64,000 bases of DNA from Orbaceae bacterium BiB (lineage in GTDB: Bacteria > Pseudomonadota > Gammaproteobacteria > Enterobacterales > Orbaceae): assembly GCA_036251205.1 (NCBI GenBank), contig CP133958.1:248001-312000 (forward strand). The letters are read 5' to 3'. Below are positions 35,118 to 44,311 of this stretch, in pieces. The stretch's first letter is position 1. Each line of letters starts with the position of its first letter. A program made the position numbers and the translations under genes. The notes under the pieces were generated by a model that made no database searches, had not been told where the DNA came from, and saw only the letters and a list, made by a program, of their open reading frames with translations.

Positions 35118-35410
35118 ATGAGTAACATTTTTAAAATATCTGCGACCGGTCTATCAATGAATTATATGCCCGAGTATGTCGCCAAGAAAAGTATACCGTT
35201 ACAGTGGTGTGTGATTTAGCCGGTGTACCATTAGAAGTTGCTGTTATTTTCTTTGGTGTAGACTATTTCTTAGGTATTACTCGTGTACCATGTAATATTA
35301 TGGGAAGTGTGTTCTGTTCAATCATAATGGCGAAAAAACGTGGTGAGTTTGATAAAGAGATCTTTAATACACCATTAGAGCAATTGATGAAGCAAGAACA
35401 AGTTAAATAG
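35118..35410 (+). pseudogene. Fused remnant: short N-terminal frame plus C-terminus of a dicarboxylate/amino-acid:cation symporter
   Basis: A good ribosome-binding site (AGGAAG) and ATG at 35118 start MSNIFKISATGLSMNYMPEY, a pattern like the start of NMT1-type solute-binding proteins but without signal peptide; it hits TAG at 35217. Overlapping in another frame, from about 35190 to 35410, is the C-terminus of a DctA/GltP (DAACS) symporter: VVCDLAGVPLEVAVIFFGVD, then YFLGITRVPCNIMGSVFCSI and a hydrophilic tail. Intact symporters have over 400 residues, so only about 70 remain. A deletion joining two genes is the simplest reading. It sits between allE and allB, so the lost genes probably belonged to purine or carboxylate uptake. 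Confidence 0.75.
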
Positions 35411-35513
35411 TGCTAGTCTATTGAAGTAATTTGTAAAATAGGCATAAAGAAATTATTAATTGTGGTAGATTATTTCTTTATTGTTAAACGGTAAAATAAG
35501 AAGTGAGATGAAT

Positions 35514-36881
35514 ATGAACAAATTTGATTTAATCATAAAAAATGGTTTGGTTATTTTGGATTCGGGTGAAGTCAAAACCGATATAGCAGTCAAAAATGGT
35601 AAAATTGCTGCAATTGGTTATGATTTAGGGAATGCTCAAAATGTAATAGATGCTGACGGCTTAGTTGTCAGTCCAGGTATGGTTGATGTTCATGTTCATA
35701 TTACCGACCCTGGTGGCGTACGAGCGGACTGGGAAGGGTATGTAACAGGAACCAAATCCTGTGCTAAAGGCGGTGTCACTTCTTTTATCGAAATGCCATT
35801 AAATCAATTACCAGCAACGGTCAATGCCGCTAGTATCGATAAAAAATATCAAGCAGGTAAAGATAAACTTTATGTTGATGTCGCCTCGTTTGGTGGTTTA
35901 GTGCCACATAACTTAAACGGTGGTATTCAAGAGCTTGATAAAGCAGGTGTTGCTGCATACAAATGTTTTATGACGGCATGTGGTGATCCGAATATCGAAG
36001 GAGACTTTGATAGAGCTGATGATTATACGTTATATGAAGGCATGAAACAGATTGCTAAAACAGGTAAGATTTTAGCTATCCATGCTGAAAATGGTGTCAT
36101 TGCAAGTGGACTTGCTAAAGCAGCTCGAGCTCGTGGTGAAACGACATTAGCGCAGTATGTTGCGACTCGTCCAGTATTTACTGAAGTAGAAGCAATTCGT
36201 CGAGCTATCTATTTTGCTAAGATCACTGGATGTCGTATCCATATTTGTCATGTAGCTTGTCCTGAAGGTGTTGTTGAAGTCATGAAGGCACGAGAAGAAG
36301 GTGTCGATGTGACTTGTGAAACATGTTTACATTATCTCTATTTTGTTACTGATGAGTTAGATGCGATCGGTATGTCGACGAAATGCTCTCCTCCAATTCG
36401 TGATTTAGCGGCTAAAGAAGGATTATGGCAGCAGATTTTCTCTGGTGCATTATTGACTGTGGTATCAGATCATTCGCCTTGTTCACCAGATTTGAAGGAC
36501 AAAACCAATGCATTTGATGCTTGGGGCGGAATCTCTGGTGTACAAAATAACGTAGATATCTTTTTTGATGAAGCGGTACAAAAAAGAGGTCTATCATTGA
36601 AGGCATTTGCTGATTTAATTGCTAAAAAGCCAGCTGAACGCTTTAATTTACCGACTAAAGGCTCAATTACAGTTGGTAAAGATGCCGATTTAGTGTTAAT
36701 TAAACCAAATGCATCTTATGTATTGCAAGCAAGTGATTTAGAGTATCGTAATAAATTTAGTCCTTATGTTGGGAAAACAATTAACGCACAAGTAGCTCAA
36801 ACTTACTTACGTGGTCAATTAGTTTACTCGCAAGAGGGTGGCGTTGTTGAAAAACCGATGGGTGAGTATATCTATCGTTAA
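35514..36881 (+). CDS. allB: Allantoinase
   Basis: A 455-residue metal-dependent cyclic amidohydrolase opening the hydantoin ring of allantoin. The metal site is built from MVDVHVHITDPGG (HxH), the carboxylated lysine in GVAAYKCFMTACGDP, HAEN, CRIHICHVACPEG and VVSDHSPCSPDLK. IEMPLNQLPATVN is characteristic of AllB among cyclic amidohydrolases. I chose the ATG at 35514 (MNKFDLIIKNG), matching the E. coli start; the ATG at 35508 has no spacing from the GAG ribosome-binding site. Complete (E. coli 453). A terminator shared with allS follows. Confidence 0.96.
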   Translation: MNKFDLIIKNGLVILDSGEVKTDIAVKNGKIAAIGYDLGNAQNVIDADGLVVSPGMVDVHVHITDPGGVRADWEGYVTGTKSCAKGGVTSFIEMPLNQLPATVNAASIDKKYQAGKDKLYVDVASFGGLVPHNLNGGIQELDKAGVAAYKCFMTACGDPNIEGDFDRADDYTLYEGMKQIAKTGKILAIHAENGVIASGLAKAARARGETTLAQYVATRPVFTEVEAIRRAIYFAKITGCRIHICHVACPEGVVEVMKAREEGVDVTCETCLHYLYFVTDELDAIGMSTKCSPPIRDLAAKEGLWQQIFSGALLTVVSDHSPCSPDLKDKTNAFDAWGGISGVQNNVDIFFDEAVQKRGLSLKAFADLIAKKPAERFNLPTKGSITVGKDADLVLIKPNASYVLQASDLEYRNKFSPYVGKTINAQVAQTYLRGQLVYSQEGGVVEKPMGEYIYR

Positions 36882-36896
36882 AAAAATTATTTAATA

Positions 36897-36936
36897 ATAA
36901 AAAACGGATGGTATGTGCCATCCGTTTTTATTTTAT
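36897..36936. terminator. Bidirectional terminator between allB and allS
   Basis: AAAAACGGATGG-TATGTG-CCATCCGTTTTT followed by ATTTT; A-run and T-run on both sides. It overlaps the end of allS. Confidence 0.92.
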
Positions 36937-37856
36937 CGTTTTATATCAATATTTTTATAAAAAGCTTCAGTAATAGGATTATTATTAGTAAATAAAGTCA
37001 CCAATTCATTAATGACTTTACCCATATTATTTTTTTTCCAAGCTAGCGATAATTGAGATGGTAAACGCGTATTAATCACTTCACAAGGTACTAATTGATT
37101 TTTATCGATATAAGGTTGGCATAGTGTTTTTGGTAGGAAACCTGCACTTACCCCTTTTAAGTGGCAAAGTAATTTAGTTTGCAAATTAGGGACAAGAATT
37201 TCTCGTTGTCCAGAGAGTAGCCAGCCAATACGTTTACTCATTTTTATTGAAGTATCTTCGATATTTATTGCATCAAAGTTTCTTAGTGTTTCATTACTTA
37301 ATTTGCCATTTATTTTTGCTAATGGATGATCTTTTTCTGCAACAAATATCCAAGTAACTTCACCAATCGGGTAAATATTAAACATCGTGTCAAGGGATTC
37401 CCAACCTGTTGCACCAATCGCAAAATGGCTATCACCGTTGAGTAGAGAGTCCCATACTCCCATATAAACTTGTCTTTTAATGTTAAACTGGGTAAAAGGG
37501 AACAGCTTTTTAAGGTAGACAAGTAACTCGGCTACCGCTTCTGGGGAGTAAAGTATATTATTAATGGTAATATTGACTTGCCGTTCAATACCATTTTGAA
37601 TCTCTTTTAGCTCTTCAGGCATGTGTTCAATCCATCTATGCCAATTACAACAGTGTTGGTAGAGATGTTCACCTGCTAAGGTTAATGAGATAGAGCGAGT
37701 AGTTCGTTTAAATAACTGAATACCCAACTGTTGTTCTAGTGCTTTAATTCGGTAGGTGATAGTTGCTGGTGTTTTAAAAAGAAGTTTTGCTGCTTTTGAA
37801 AAACTATTACATTCAACGATAGTAATAAATGTTTTTATCGTTTCTTGATCTAACAT
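36933..37856 (-). CDS. allS: LysR-type regulator AllS of allantoin catabolism
   Basis: A 307-residue LysR-type regulator. The N-terminal winged helix-turn-helix reads ECNSFSKAAKLLFKTPATIT then YRIKALEQQLGIQLFKRTTR. The effector domain matches E. coli AllS in several blocks: GIERQVNITINNILYSPEAV, FNIKRQVYMGVWDSLLNG, and GVSAGFLPKTLCQPYID. AllS in E. coli activates the allD/allC operon under anaerobic growth on allantoin. Here it is the last gene of the allF-allG-allH-allS unit, nine bases after allH. Confidence 0.92.
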   Translation of the reverse strand: MLDQETIKTFITIVECNSFSKAAKLLFKTPATITYRIKALEQQLGIQLFKRTTRSISLTLAGEHLYQHCCNWHRWIEHMPEELKEIQNGIERQVNITINNILYSPEAVAELLVYLKKLFPFTQFNIKRQVYMGVWDSLLNGDSHFAIGATGWESLDTMFNIYPIGEVTWIFVAEKDHPLAKINGKLSNETLRNFDAINIEDTSIKMSKRIGWLLSGQREILVPNLQTKLLCHLKGVSAGFLPKTLCQPYIDKNQLVPCEVINTRLPSQLSLAWKKNNMGKVINELVTLFTNNNPITEAFYKNIDIKR

Positions 37857-37864
37857 GATTATAC

Positions 37865-38707
37865 CTATCCATATTTATATTTTTCTAATATTAATGAACC
37901 TAACCACATACCAAGTAATAAGTCGGCACCGGAAGTATGACCATAACTGAGTAATCGATTTACTGCGGTTAAGTTTGTATATCGTTTATTCTGGATTAAG
38001 TGTAACACATTTAATAGATTTGCAGAAAAAATTCCCATCATTGCATAGTGGAGAAAATTGGCACTCACTTTAGTTGTCTGTTGCTCAAGCAGGGAAAGAG
38101 GAAATTGATTCGGTAAATTATCTAACAAGCGACTACAAAATGGATCAGAAAATAATAGTAGTAGCACACCAGTGATGACATCATCGCCCGTTGGAGTTAA
38201 TCCTGGCCCTAAGCCAATGATCGAAGAGAGGTCTATTGATTGACCTTCTAAAAGTAAAGCGATTTGTTCACTTAAGTCGTGTAATTCTGTAGGCAATCTA
38301 TTTTTTTTAATGGATTTTAATGAGCCAAATAATCCTGTAGGTTGATCAAATTGATGGATTAGTTGATCGATAAACGTAAAAGAGGAGATGAACTTCTGCG
38401 TAATTTGTAATTGTAACTTACGGGCATTATTACTAATTAAGATCTCATTATTGACTACAATTCCTTGTGAATTTTGTTTTATTGGTCGCGATTGATTAGC
38501 AAGTAACAGGCTATGCAGATAATCAAAATCACACTCTTTAATTATCATCCCCATTGGGCTAATTCCATTATGGTGACGATGTAGGGTAATTAATTGTTGT
38601 TGCTGGTTAAGTAAATTAATTACCCTATCATGAATACTAAAACAGTGAAGCGATCCAATTGAATTGGGTATAGCGGTACTTATCGCTAACGGCTTCACTG
38701 ATTTCAT
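37865..38707 (-). CDS. allH: AllH (YlbF-type, DUF2877), oxamate carbamoyltransferase subunit
   Basis: A 280-residue DUF2877 protein corresponding to E. coli YlbF, now named AllH. Motifs shared with the family: IIGLGPGLTPTGDDVITGVL in the middle and LLSYGHTSGADLLLGMWLGS near the C-terminus. In E. coli AllF, AllG and AllH have been assigned as the three subunits of oxamate carbamoyltransferase, which splits oxalurate with phosphate into oxamate and carbamoyl phosphate. It lies five bases downstream of allG and nine upstream of allS in a tight operon. Confidence 0.85.
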   Translation of the reverse strand: MKSVKPLAISTAIPNSIGSLHCFSIHDRVINLLNQQQQLITLHRHHNGISPMGMIIKECDFDYLHSLLLANQSRPIKQNSQGIVVNNEILISNNARKLQLQITQKFISSFTFIDQLIHQFDQPTGLFGSLKSIKKNRLPTELHDLSEQIALLLEGQSIDLSSIIGLGPGLTPTGDDVITGVLLLLFSDPFCSRLLDNLPNQFPLSLLEQQTTKVSANFLHYAMMGIFSANLLNVLHLIQNKRYTNLTAVNRLLSYGHTSGADLLLGMWLGSLILEKYKYG

Positions 38708-38712
38708 AATGA

Positions 38713-39978
38713 CTACCCCTTAATATCCATTTTTTCAGCTAATGCAATCAAAGCTTTCTCAAAGCATGCTAATGGTGCTCTTACCGTACCCGCACCAATT
38801 TGACCAATACCTGGTTTTTTATGAGCGATACCTGTATTGATTAATGGCGTAATTCCAGTTTCAACAACACGACGTAAATCTAGCCCTAAGCAACTACCTT
38901 GGAAATCCCATGATGGAATCTGTAACATTGGGTTGTGAGTCAAATAAATTTCACTCATCTCTTCTGAAGTCTCAATTGCCGCATCAAGTCCACCAGCACC
39001 CACAAAGCGAGTTACCCCAGGCGCTGCAACCATCGCTGCACCACCAACACCAAACGTTTCGGTAATGGCGCTATCACCAATATCAGAGTTTGCATCGGCT
39101 TGACTATAGCCAGTAAAGAATAGTCCTTCTGGTGTATTAACTGGTGCCGTGAACCATTGATCACCCAGTCCACTGACTTTAATACCAAAATCTTTGCCAT
39201 TACGAGTCATGACTGTAACAATCGTACCAGCCTCAATTGTTGCAGCACTATCCATAACTGCTTTACAATAAGCCATAGCAAGATTAAGGAAGAATTGATC
39301 TGTGACACTTAAGAAATCAAAAATTTTGCTCATTTCATCTTTTGGTCGATTTAGTTGAGCCAATTTTGGTGCTAAGGTTCTTAATAGTAGAGCTGAGGCT
39401 GCAATATTACGTTGATGGAATTCATCTCCCATGGTAATCGCTTGTGCCATCATTGCCGTTAAATCAATTCCATTTTCAAATAATTGTAGTGCTTCATTTA
39501 ATGCCGGAGCAAGTGAATCTCTCATCCAACGGTGACGTTGTTGTACATCTTCACCGTAGGCTCCGAAACGCATCACTTTACCAATACCTTCATTCAAATT
39601 ACAGTAGGCATAATTACCATGAGGCATATTTTTGACTTCAAGCATTGGCATATTAGCAGAAGTTATACCACCCATAGGGCCAACAGAGTTAACAGAATGA
39701 CAAGGAATAAACTCTACTTTGCCATTTTTTAATAGGTTAATAGCATCTGCTTCATTATTCGCCCAACCTTCAAATAGACAAGCACCAATACATGCTCCTT
39801 GCATAGGTCCAGTCATATCATCCCATTTAATCGGTGGTCCAGCATGGAGTAATTTGTAACCTTGTTGTAATGTTGGTACTGCTTCTTTTGCAGGTTTAAC
39901 ACCGATCCAGTGTGGACGAGCTTCTTTAATACGCTCAATAATTGCTTCATTTGCTTCATTAATCGAATTGTACTTCAT
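38713..39978 (-). CDS. allG: AllG (YlbE-type, DUF1116), oxamate carbamoyltransferase subunit
   Basis: A 421-residue DUF1116 protein corresponding to E. coli YlbE (AllG). Family blocks: RPHWIGVKPAKEAVPTLQQG at the N-terminus, GPMQGACIGACLFEGWA, FIPCHSVNSVGPMGGITSAN and ETFGVGGAAMVAAPGVTRFV. It is predicted to form the oxamate carbamoyltransferase complex with AllF and AllH in the cytoplasm. It is 12 bases downstream of allF and overlaps no gene. Length agrees with the family. Confidence 0.9.
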   Translation of the reverse strand: MKYNSINEANEAIIERIKEARPHWIGVKPAKEAVPTLQQGYKLLHAGPPIKWDDMTGPMQGACIGACLFEGWANNEADAINLLKNGKVEFIPCHSVNSVGPMGGITSANMPMLEVKNMPHGNYAYCNLNEGIGKVMRFGAYGEDVQQRHRWMRDSLAPALNEALQLFENGIDLTAMMAQAITMGDEFHQRNIAASALLLRTLAPKLAQLNRPKDEMSKIFDFLSVTDQFFLNLAMAYCKAVMDSAATIEAGTIVTVMTRNGKDFGIKVSGLGDQWFTAPVNTPEGLFFTGYSQADANSDIGDSAITETFGVGGAAMVAAPGVTRFVGAGGLDAAIETSEEMSEIYLTHNPMLQIPSWDFQGSCLGLDLRRVVETGITPLINTGIAHKKPGIGQIGAGTVRAPLACFEKALIALAEKMDIKG

Positions 39979-39990
39979 ATTTTGAACCTC

Positions 39991-41658
39991 TTATCGTAAT
40001 TTTTTTAAGATATTAGCTAGTTGCGGATTGCCGCCTGCAATAGGGGCCCATTGATAATGAATAACAGCGATGCCCGCAGATTGTAAATCCTCAGCGAAAC
40101 TTCTTAATCCTGCATTAATAACACTGACACCTTTTAACAAAGGGGGTTGTTCTGATTTTGTTTGATTATGGCAAACTGGATCAATTAATTTACAAGAGAG
40201 TAGGACTGCTTCAGGTAAGTTATCAAGTACAACAATACCGTTCTCTTTTAATAAATTAATTTGTTCTGTACGATTTTGTGGATCACTCTCTGTACCCGTG
40301 ACGGTTGCAATAACAATTAATGGATTATCTTGTGTACGGAGTTTTTTAGCTTGTTTAACACCTTCAATAACTGATTCAGCAGGGTTTTGGTTAGCACCAT
40401 AACCAATCACTAGATCAATCAGTAACACACCGACATTGTTATTTTTACCTAAGGCCGCAATCTCTTGTTCACGAATAGAGGGATCAATCATCGGATGAGG
40501 GCGACCAACGGTATAAAAATCATCACCAAGATCGACAATTTTATGTCCTTTAGCATCTAACATAATGCCTTTATCATGAGAAGAAGAGGTCGTCACATCC
40601 AGTTTTTCTGCTAATAGCATCGCAGCTTCAGCGGCTAAAGTTCCGCCAGTATATAAACCATAAATCAAGCGACCTTTAACTGATGGAACAGACTCTGCTG
40701 CTTGCTCTACTTTCGATAGTAGACAAGCGATACGAGCAGCTTCATCTAACGTATTGGCAAAATAGATGTTCTTGTCTTGCATTTTTTCTGGTTTACTGCC
40801 TAAAAACAGTGCCACAATCGGTTTATCGATTTGCTGCATCGCTTGGATAATTTTCTTACGGACACTTTCTGCTGGTGGTTTAGAAACAAACGTAATAATT
40901 TTAGTATTACTGTCATTACTAAGCATGGTTAATGCGGTTAAGGCACTAATTCCACCTATATCAGCAGAAAGATCTCTTCCACCTAAGCCGATAGCATGAG
41001 TGATCCCCTGATTATGGAGTGCAATTTGCGAGGTAATTTCTTGAATGCCGGTACCCGAAGCTCCAACAATACCAATATTACCTTTTGGTGTTACGTTAGC
41101 AAAAGCAAGCGGAGCTCCGGCAATAATTGATGTACCGCAATCTGGTCCCATGACAATTAGCCCTTTCTCAGTCGCTTTTTGTTTTAATTGAATTTCATCA
41201 GCCACAGAGACGTTATCAGAGAACAACATTACATTTAGGTTGTGATCTAATGCATCATTTGCAAGTCCACAAGCATATTCCCCAGCAATAGATATTAAGA
41301 CTAAATTGGCATCAGGAAGTTTATTAATCGCAGTTTCTAGGCGACGAGCTTTAAGTAAACGAGAGCCGCTTTTTTGTTGATTAGCACTTTTTAATGACTC
41401 TTCTAGTTTTTCGCTGATCAGGGCAACAATATCAATATCAGAATGTTCAGCTTTAATACCAACGCAAATATCATTAGGGGTTGCCTCATCAAACTGATCG
41501 TTCCAAAAGCCTGTATTGCGTAATAAAGATTTATTAGCCGGCGTTCCCATCATAACGGAAACTTCGCTAACATCCTCAATTTGGCTAAGTTTCTTCGATA
41601 TTAGCATCAAGCTAACCGAATCTTGGAAACTGCCTTTTTTAATAAACGCTTGAACCAT
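39991..41658 (-). CDS. allF: AllF (FdrA), oxamate carbamoyltransferase subunit
   Basis: A 555-residue protein with a succinyl-CoA-synthetase-alpha-like fold, the same length as E. coli FdrA. The N-terminus IKKGSFQDSVSLMLISKKLS and MGTPANKSLL are family-specific; the core has LIVMGPDCGTSIIAGAPLAF and NIGIVGASGTGIQEITSQIA. It leads the operon allF-allG-allH-allS, divergent from the carbamate kinase gene, whose product would use the carbamoyl phosphate made here. The 368-base divergent region carries a CRP-like site. Confidence 0.92.
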   Translation of the reverse strand: MVQAFIKKGSFQDSVSLMLISKKLSQIEDVSEVSVMMGTPANKSLLRNTGFWNDQFDEATPNDICVGIKAEHSDIDIVALISEKLEESLKSANQQKSGSRLLKARRLETAINKLPDANLVLISIAGEYACGLANDALDHNLNVMLFSDNVSVADEIQLKQKATEKGLIVMGPDCGTSIIAGAPLAFANVTPKGNIGIVGASGTGIQEITSQIALHNQGITHAIGLGGRDLSADIGGISALTALTMLSNDSNTKIITFVSKPPAESVRKKIIQAMQQIDKPIVALFLGSKPEKMQDKNIYFANTLDEAARIACLLSKVEQAAESVPSVKGRLIYGLYTGGTLAAEAAMLLAEKLDVTTSSSHDKGIMLDAKGHKIVDLGDDFYTVGRPHPMIDPSIREQEIAALGKNNNVGVLLIDLVIGYGANQNPAESVIEGVKQAKKLRTQDNPLIVIATVTGTESDPQNRTEQINLLKENGIVVLDNLPEAVLLSCKLIDPVCHNQTKSEQPPLLKGVSVINAGLRSFAEDLQSAGIAVIHYQWAPIAGGNPQLANILKKLR

Positions 41659-42026
41659 GAAATTTTATCCTCAATGTAATTAACGACTATTTTGTGTTAA
41701 ACAAAATTTCGGAGTTAAATAAAATTACTCACTTTAAAAGAGATAATCCAATATCTTTAGTAATTTAGCCAATATCTTATCGCTAATTTAAGATTATTCG
41801 GTGATTTATATCACAAAAAGATAAAATGGAATTTAGTTAAATTTTATTATAAATCATAATATTAATTTTGTTTTTTAATTTTTTTCAATAAATAGCGTAC
41901 CAATGTTGAATTAATTTGAATAGCCTAAAAACAATGAAATAGATCACAATATATTACCTGAGTAACACGTAGACTTAAGTCATAGAGACTAAATTGATTA
42001 AGAATTAATAAATAAGGTGAATAAAG
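41659..42026. other. Divergent regulatory region between allF and allK
   Basis: 368 AT-rich bases with no coding pattern, containing promoters in both directions. The clearest element is the CRP-like site at 41800-41815. AllS would be expected to bind here, but its operator cannot be read from one sequence. Confidence 0.5.
41800..41815. promoter_or_regulatory. CRP-like operator in the allF/allK divergent region
   Basis: GGTGA-TTTATA-TCACA matches TGTGA-N6-TCACA at 9 of 10 consensus positions and is almost perfectly palindromic. It lies 142 bases from allF and 212 bases from allK. Confidence 0.6.
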
Positions 42027-42929
42027 ATGGAATTAATTGTAATTGCGTTAGGCGGTAATGCTATTTGTAAACGTAATGAAGCATTAACAGTTGAAAATCA
42101 GTATAACAATATTGATGCGACTGCGAAACTAATCGCAAATCTTGCCGGCAAGTATAAAGTCATTATTGTACATGGCAATGGCCCACAAGTCGGGTTACTT
42201 GCATTACAAAATGCAGCATATACCGAGTTACCACCTTATCCATTAGATATTTTAGTGGCCGAAACTCAAGGTATGTTAGGGTATATGATTAGCCAAAGCT
42301 TGCAACAATTTAAGCAGGTAAAAAATGTCGTTACTCTATCAACACGAGTTGCCGTTGATAAAAACGATCCTTCATTTAGTAATCCTACTAAATTTATTGG
42401 TCCAGTTTACTCACCGAGCGATGAGGCTGAGTTAGTTAAAAAATATGGTTGGACTTTCAAGGCTGATGGTAAGTATATTCGTCGGGTAGTTCCATCACCA
42501 AAACCACAGACTATTATTGAACTTGATGTGATTAAAAAATTATTATCAGAAGATACTATTCTTATCTGTAATGGTGGCGGCGGTGTGCCAGTTGTTAAAC
42601 AAGAGACTGGTTATCAAGGCATTGAGGCCGTTATCGATAAAGACCATTCTGCAGCTAAATTAGCGACAGAACTTGGTGCTGACCATTTGATGATTTTAAC
42701 GGATACTGACTTTGTTTATTCTGACTGGGGAACACCGCAACAAAAAGCTTACCATAAAGTTAAACCAGATGAATTGCGTTCATTAGCAAAAGAGGATGGT
42801 TCAATAGGACCTAAAGTTCAATCCGCTATTGATTTTGTTGAGACAACAAAAAATACCGCTTACATTGGCAGTTTAAATGATTTAGAAAAATTATTAGCGG
42901 GTACTACCGGAACGATCATTAGTGCATAA
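42027..42929 (+). CDS. allK: Catabolic carbamate kinase (AllK/ArcC type)
   Basis: A 300-residue amino-acid-kinase-fold enzyme forming ATP from carbamoyl phosphate and ADP. Motifs: IVIALGGNAICKRNEALTVE, IVHGNGPQVGLLALQNAAY, ETQGMLGYMISQSL, ICNGGGGVPVVKQ and the C-terminal GSIGPKVQSAIDFVE with the catalytic lysine. By sequence ArcC and AllK (YbcF) are alike. The allantoin context and divergent allF support AllK, the last energy-yielding step of the pathway. AAGGTGA lies upstream. allD follows after 76 bases. Confidence 0.88.
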   Translation: MELIVIALGGNAICKRNEALTVENQYNNIDATAKLIANLAGKYKVIIVHGNGPQVGLLALQNAAYTELPPYPLDILVAETQGMLGYMISQSLQQFKQVKNVVTLSTRVAVDKNDPSFSNPTKFIGPVYSPSDEAELVKKYGWTFKADGKYIRRVVPSPKPQTIIELDVIKKLLSEDTILICNGGGGVPVVKQETGYQGIEAVIDKDHSAAKLATELGADHLMILTDTDFVYSDWGTPQQKAYHKVKPDELRSLAKEDGSIGPKVQSAIDFVETTKNTAYIGSLNDLEKLLAGTTGTIISA

Positions 42930-43005
42930 AGGAATTAATTTTTTCATTGATAACTAAATAAAATCGGAAATAAGATATTTTAACATCTTTATATGGAGCT
43001 AAATC

Positions 43006-44055
43006 ATGAGAGTAGATAAAGAAACATTGCATAAACTAATATCAAATAAAATGCATAAAGCAGGACTCACCAAGGAAGACGCTGATGCTGCTGCAGATGT
43101 TTTAACGTTTGCTGATCTTCGTGGTGTGCATTCGCATGGCGCAGTTCGTGTTGAGTATTATTCTGAACGTATTGCCAAAGGCGGTATTACCACTCATCCT
43201 AACATTAAATATACAGAGACTGGGCCAGCTAGCGCAATATTAGATTATGATAATGGTTGTGGTTTAGTTGCAGCAAAAGTGGGTATGGAAAAAGCGATTG
43301 CTATGGCTAAGAAAAATGGTGTCGCAGTCGTCGGTATCAAACATATCTCTCACAGTGGTTCTCTTGGTTATTTTACCGAAATGGCAGCACACCAAAACTT
43401 AGTGGCTATTTCGATGTGCCAATCTGACCCAATGGCAGTTCCTTATGGTGGAGCTGAAGAGTTTTTTGGTACCAATCCTATTGCGTTCGCAGCACCTAGC
43501 GCCGACGGTCGAGTCATTTCATTTGATATGGCAACAACTGTACAAGCTTGGGGAAAAATTCTTCATGCTCGTTCTAAAGGTGTTGATATTCCATCAGACT
43601 GGGCGGTTGATGCGAATGGTGAACCGACTACCGATCCACATAATGTGAATGCATTAGTCCCAATAGCCGGTGCAAAAGGTTATGGCTTAATGATGATGGT
43701 TGATGTGCTGTCTGGTATTTTACTTGGTGTACCATTTGGTAAAAATGTCTCCTCTATGTATGCAGATTTATCTAAAGGTCGTGATCTTGGCCATTTACAT
43801 ATTGTCATTAATCCTGAGTTTTTTATTGGTCTAGAAGTATTTAAAAATTCAGTTTCAACTATGTTAGATGAGTTAAAACAAGTTAAGCCAATGAAAGGGG
43901 TAAAAGAAGTATGTTACCCAGGTGAAAGAGGCAAAGCTCGAGAAGATGCTTATCTTCGTGATGGTATTGAAATTGTCGATGATATTTATAATTATTTGAT
44001 CAGTGATGATATTCACTTCAATCGTTATGATCATAAAAATAAATTCGCTGAATAA
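43006..44055 (+). CDS. allD: Ureidoglycolate dehydrogenase
   Basis: A 349-residue NAD(P)-dependent oxidoreductase of the AllD/malate-LDH type 2 family, same length as E. coli AllD. It oxidises ureidoglycolate to oxalurate. Motifs: ADLRGVHSHGAVRVEYYSER, with the catalytic histidine, VGIKHISHSGSLGYFTEMAA, GTNPIAFAAPSADGRVISFD and GAKGYGLMMMVDVLSGILLG. SD TGGAG lies upstream of the ATG. It is the second gene of allK-allD-(MFS pseudogene). Confidence 0.93.
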   Translation: MRVDKETLHKLISNKMHKAGLTKEDADAAADVLTFADLRGVHSHGAVRVEYYSERIAKGGITTHPNIKYTETGPASAILDYDNGCGLVAAKVGMEKAIAMAKKNGVAVVGIKHISHSGSLGYFTEMAAHQNLVAISMCQSDPMAVPYGGAEEFFGTNPIAFAAPSADGRVISFDMATTVQAWGKILHARSKGVDIPSDWAVDANGEPTTDPHNVNALVPIAGAKGYGLMMMVDVLSGILLGVPFGKNVSSMYADLSKGRDLGHLHIVINPEFFIGLEVFKNSVSTMLDELKQVKPMKGVKEVCYPGERGKAREDAYLRDGIEIVDDIYNYLISDDIHFNRYDHKNKFAE

Positions 44056-44311
44056 TTAAGATAACAATATTAATCTCTAATCCTGCATTATTGGGGTAGG
44101 TAATTTGAGCAAGAACAACATATGTCGAGTTAGATTGCTTATCCCATATATTATCAAGTAAATTTTCAAGGTAACAATAAATTAAATAATGTACTAATAA
44201 ACATCTGACATCAATACGATGTTCTATTTGCTATAACTGTTATCTAGAAATAACGTAATACCATGATTAGAGTTCAAGTGTATCACTTAATAAATTAGGA
44301 TAGCTTAGTAT

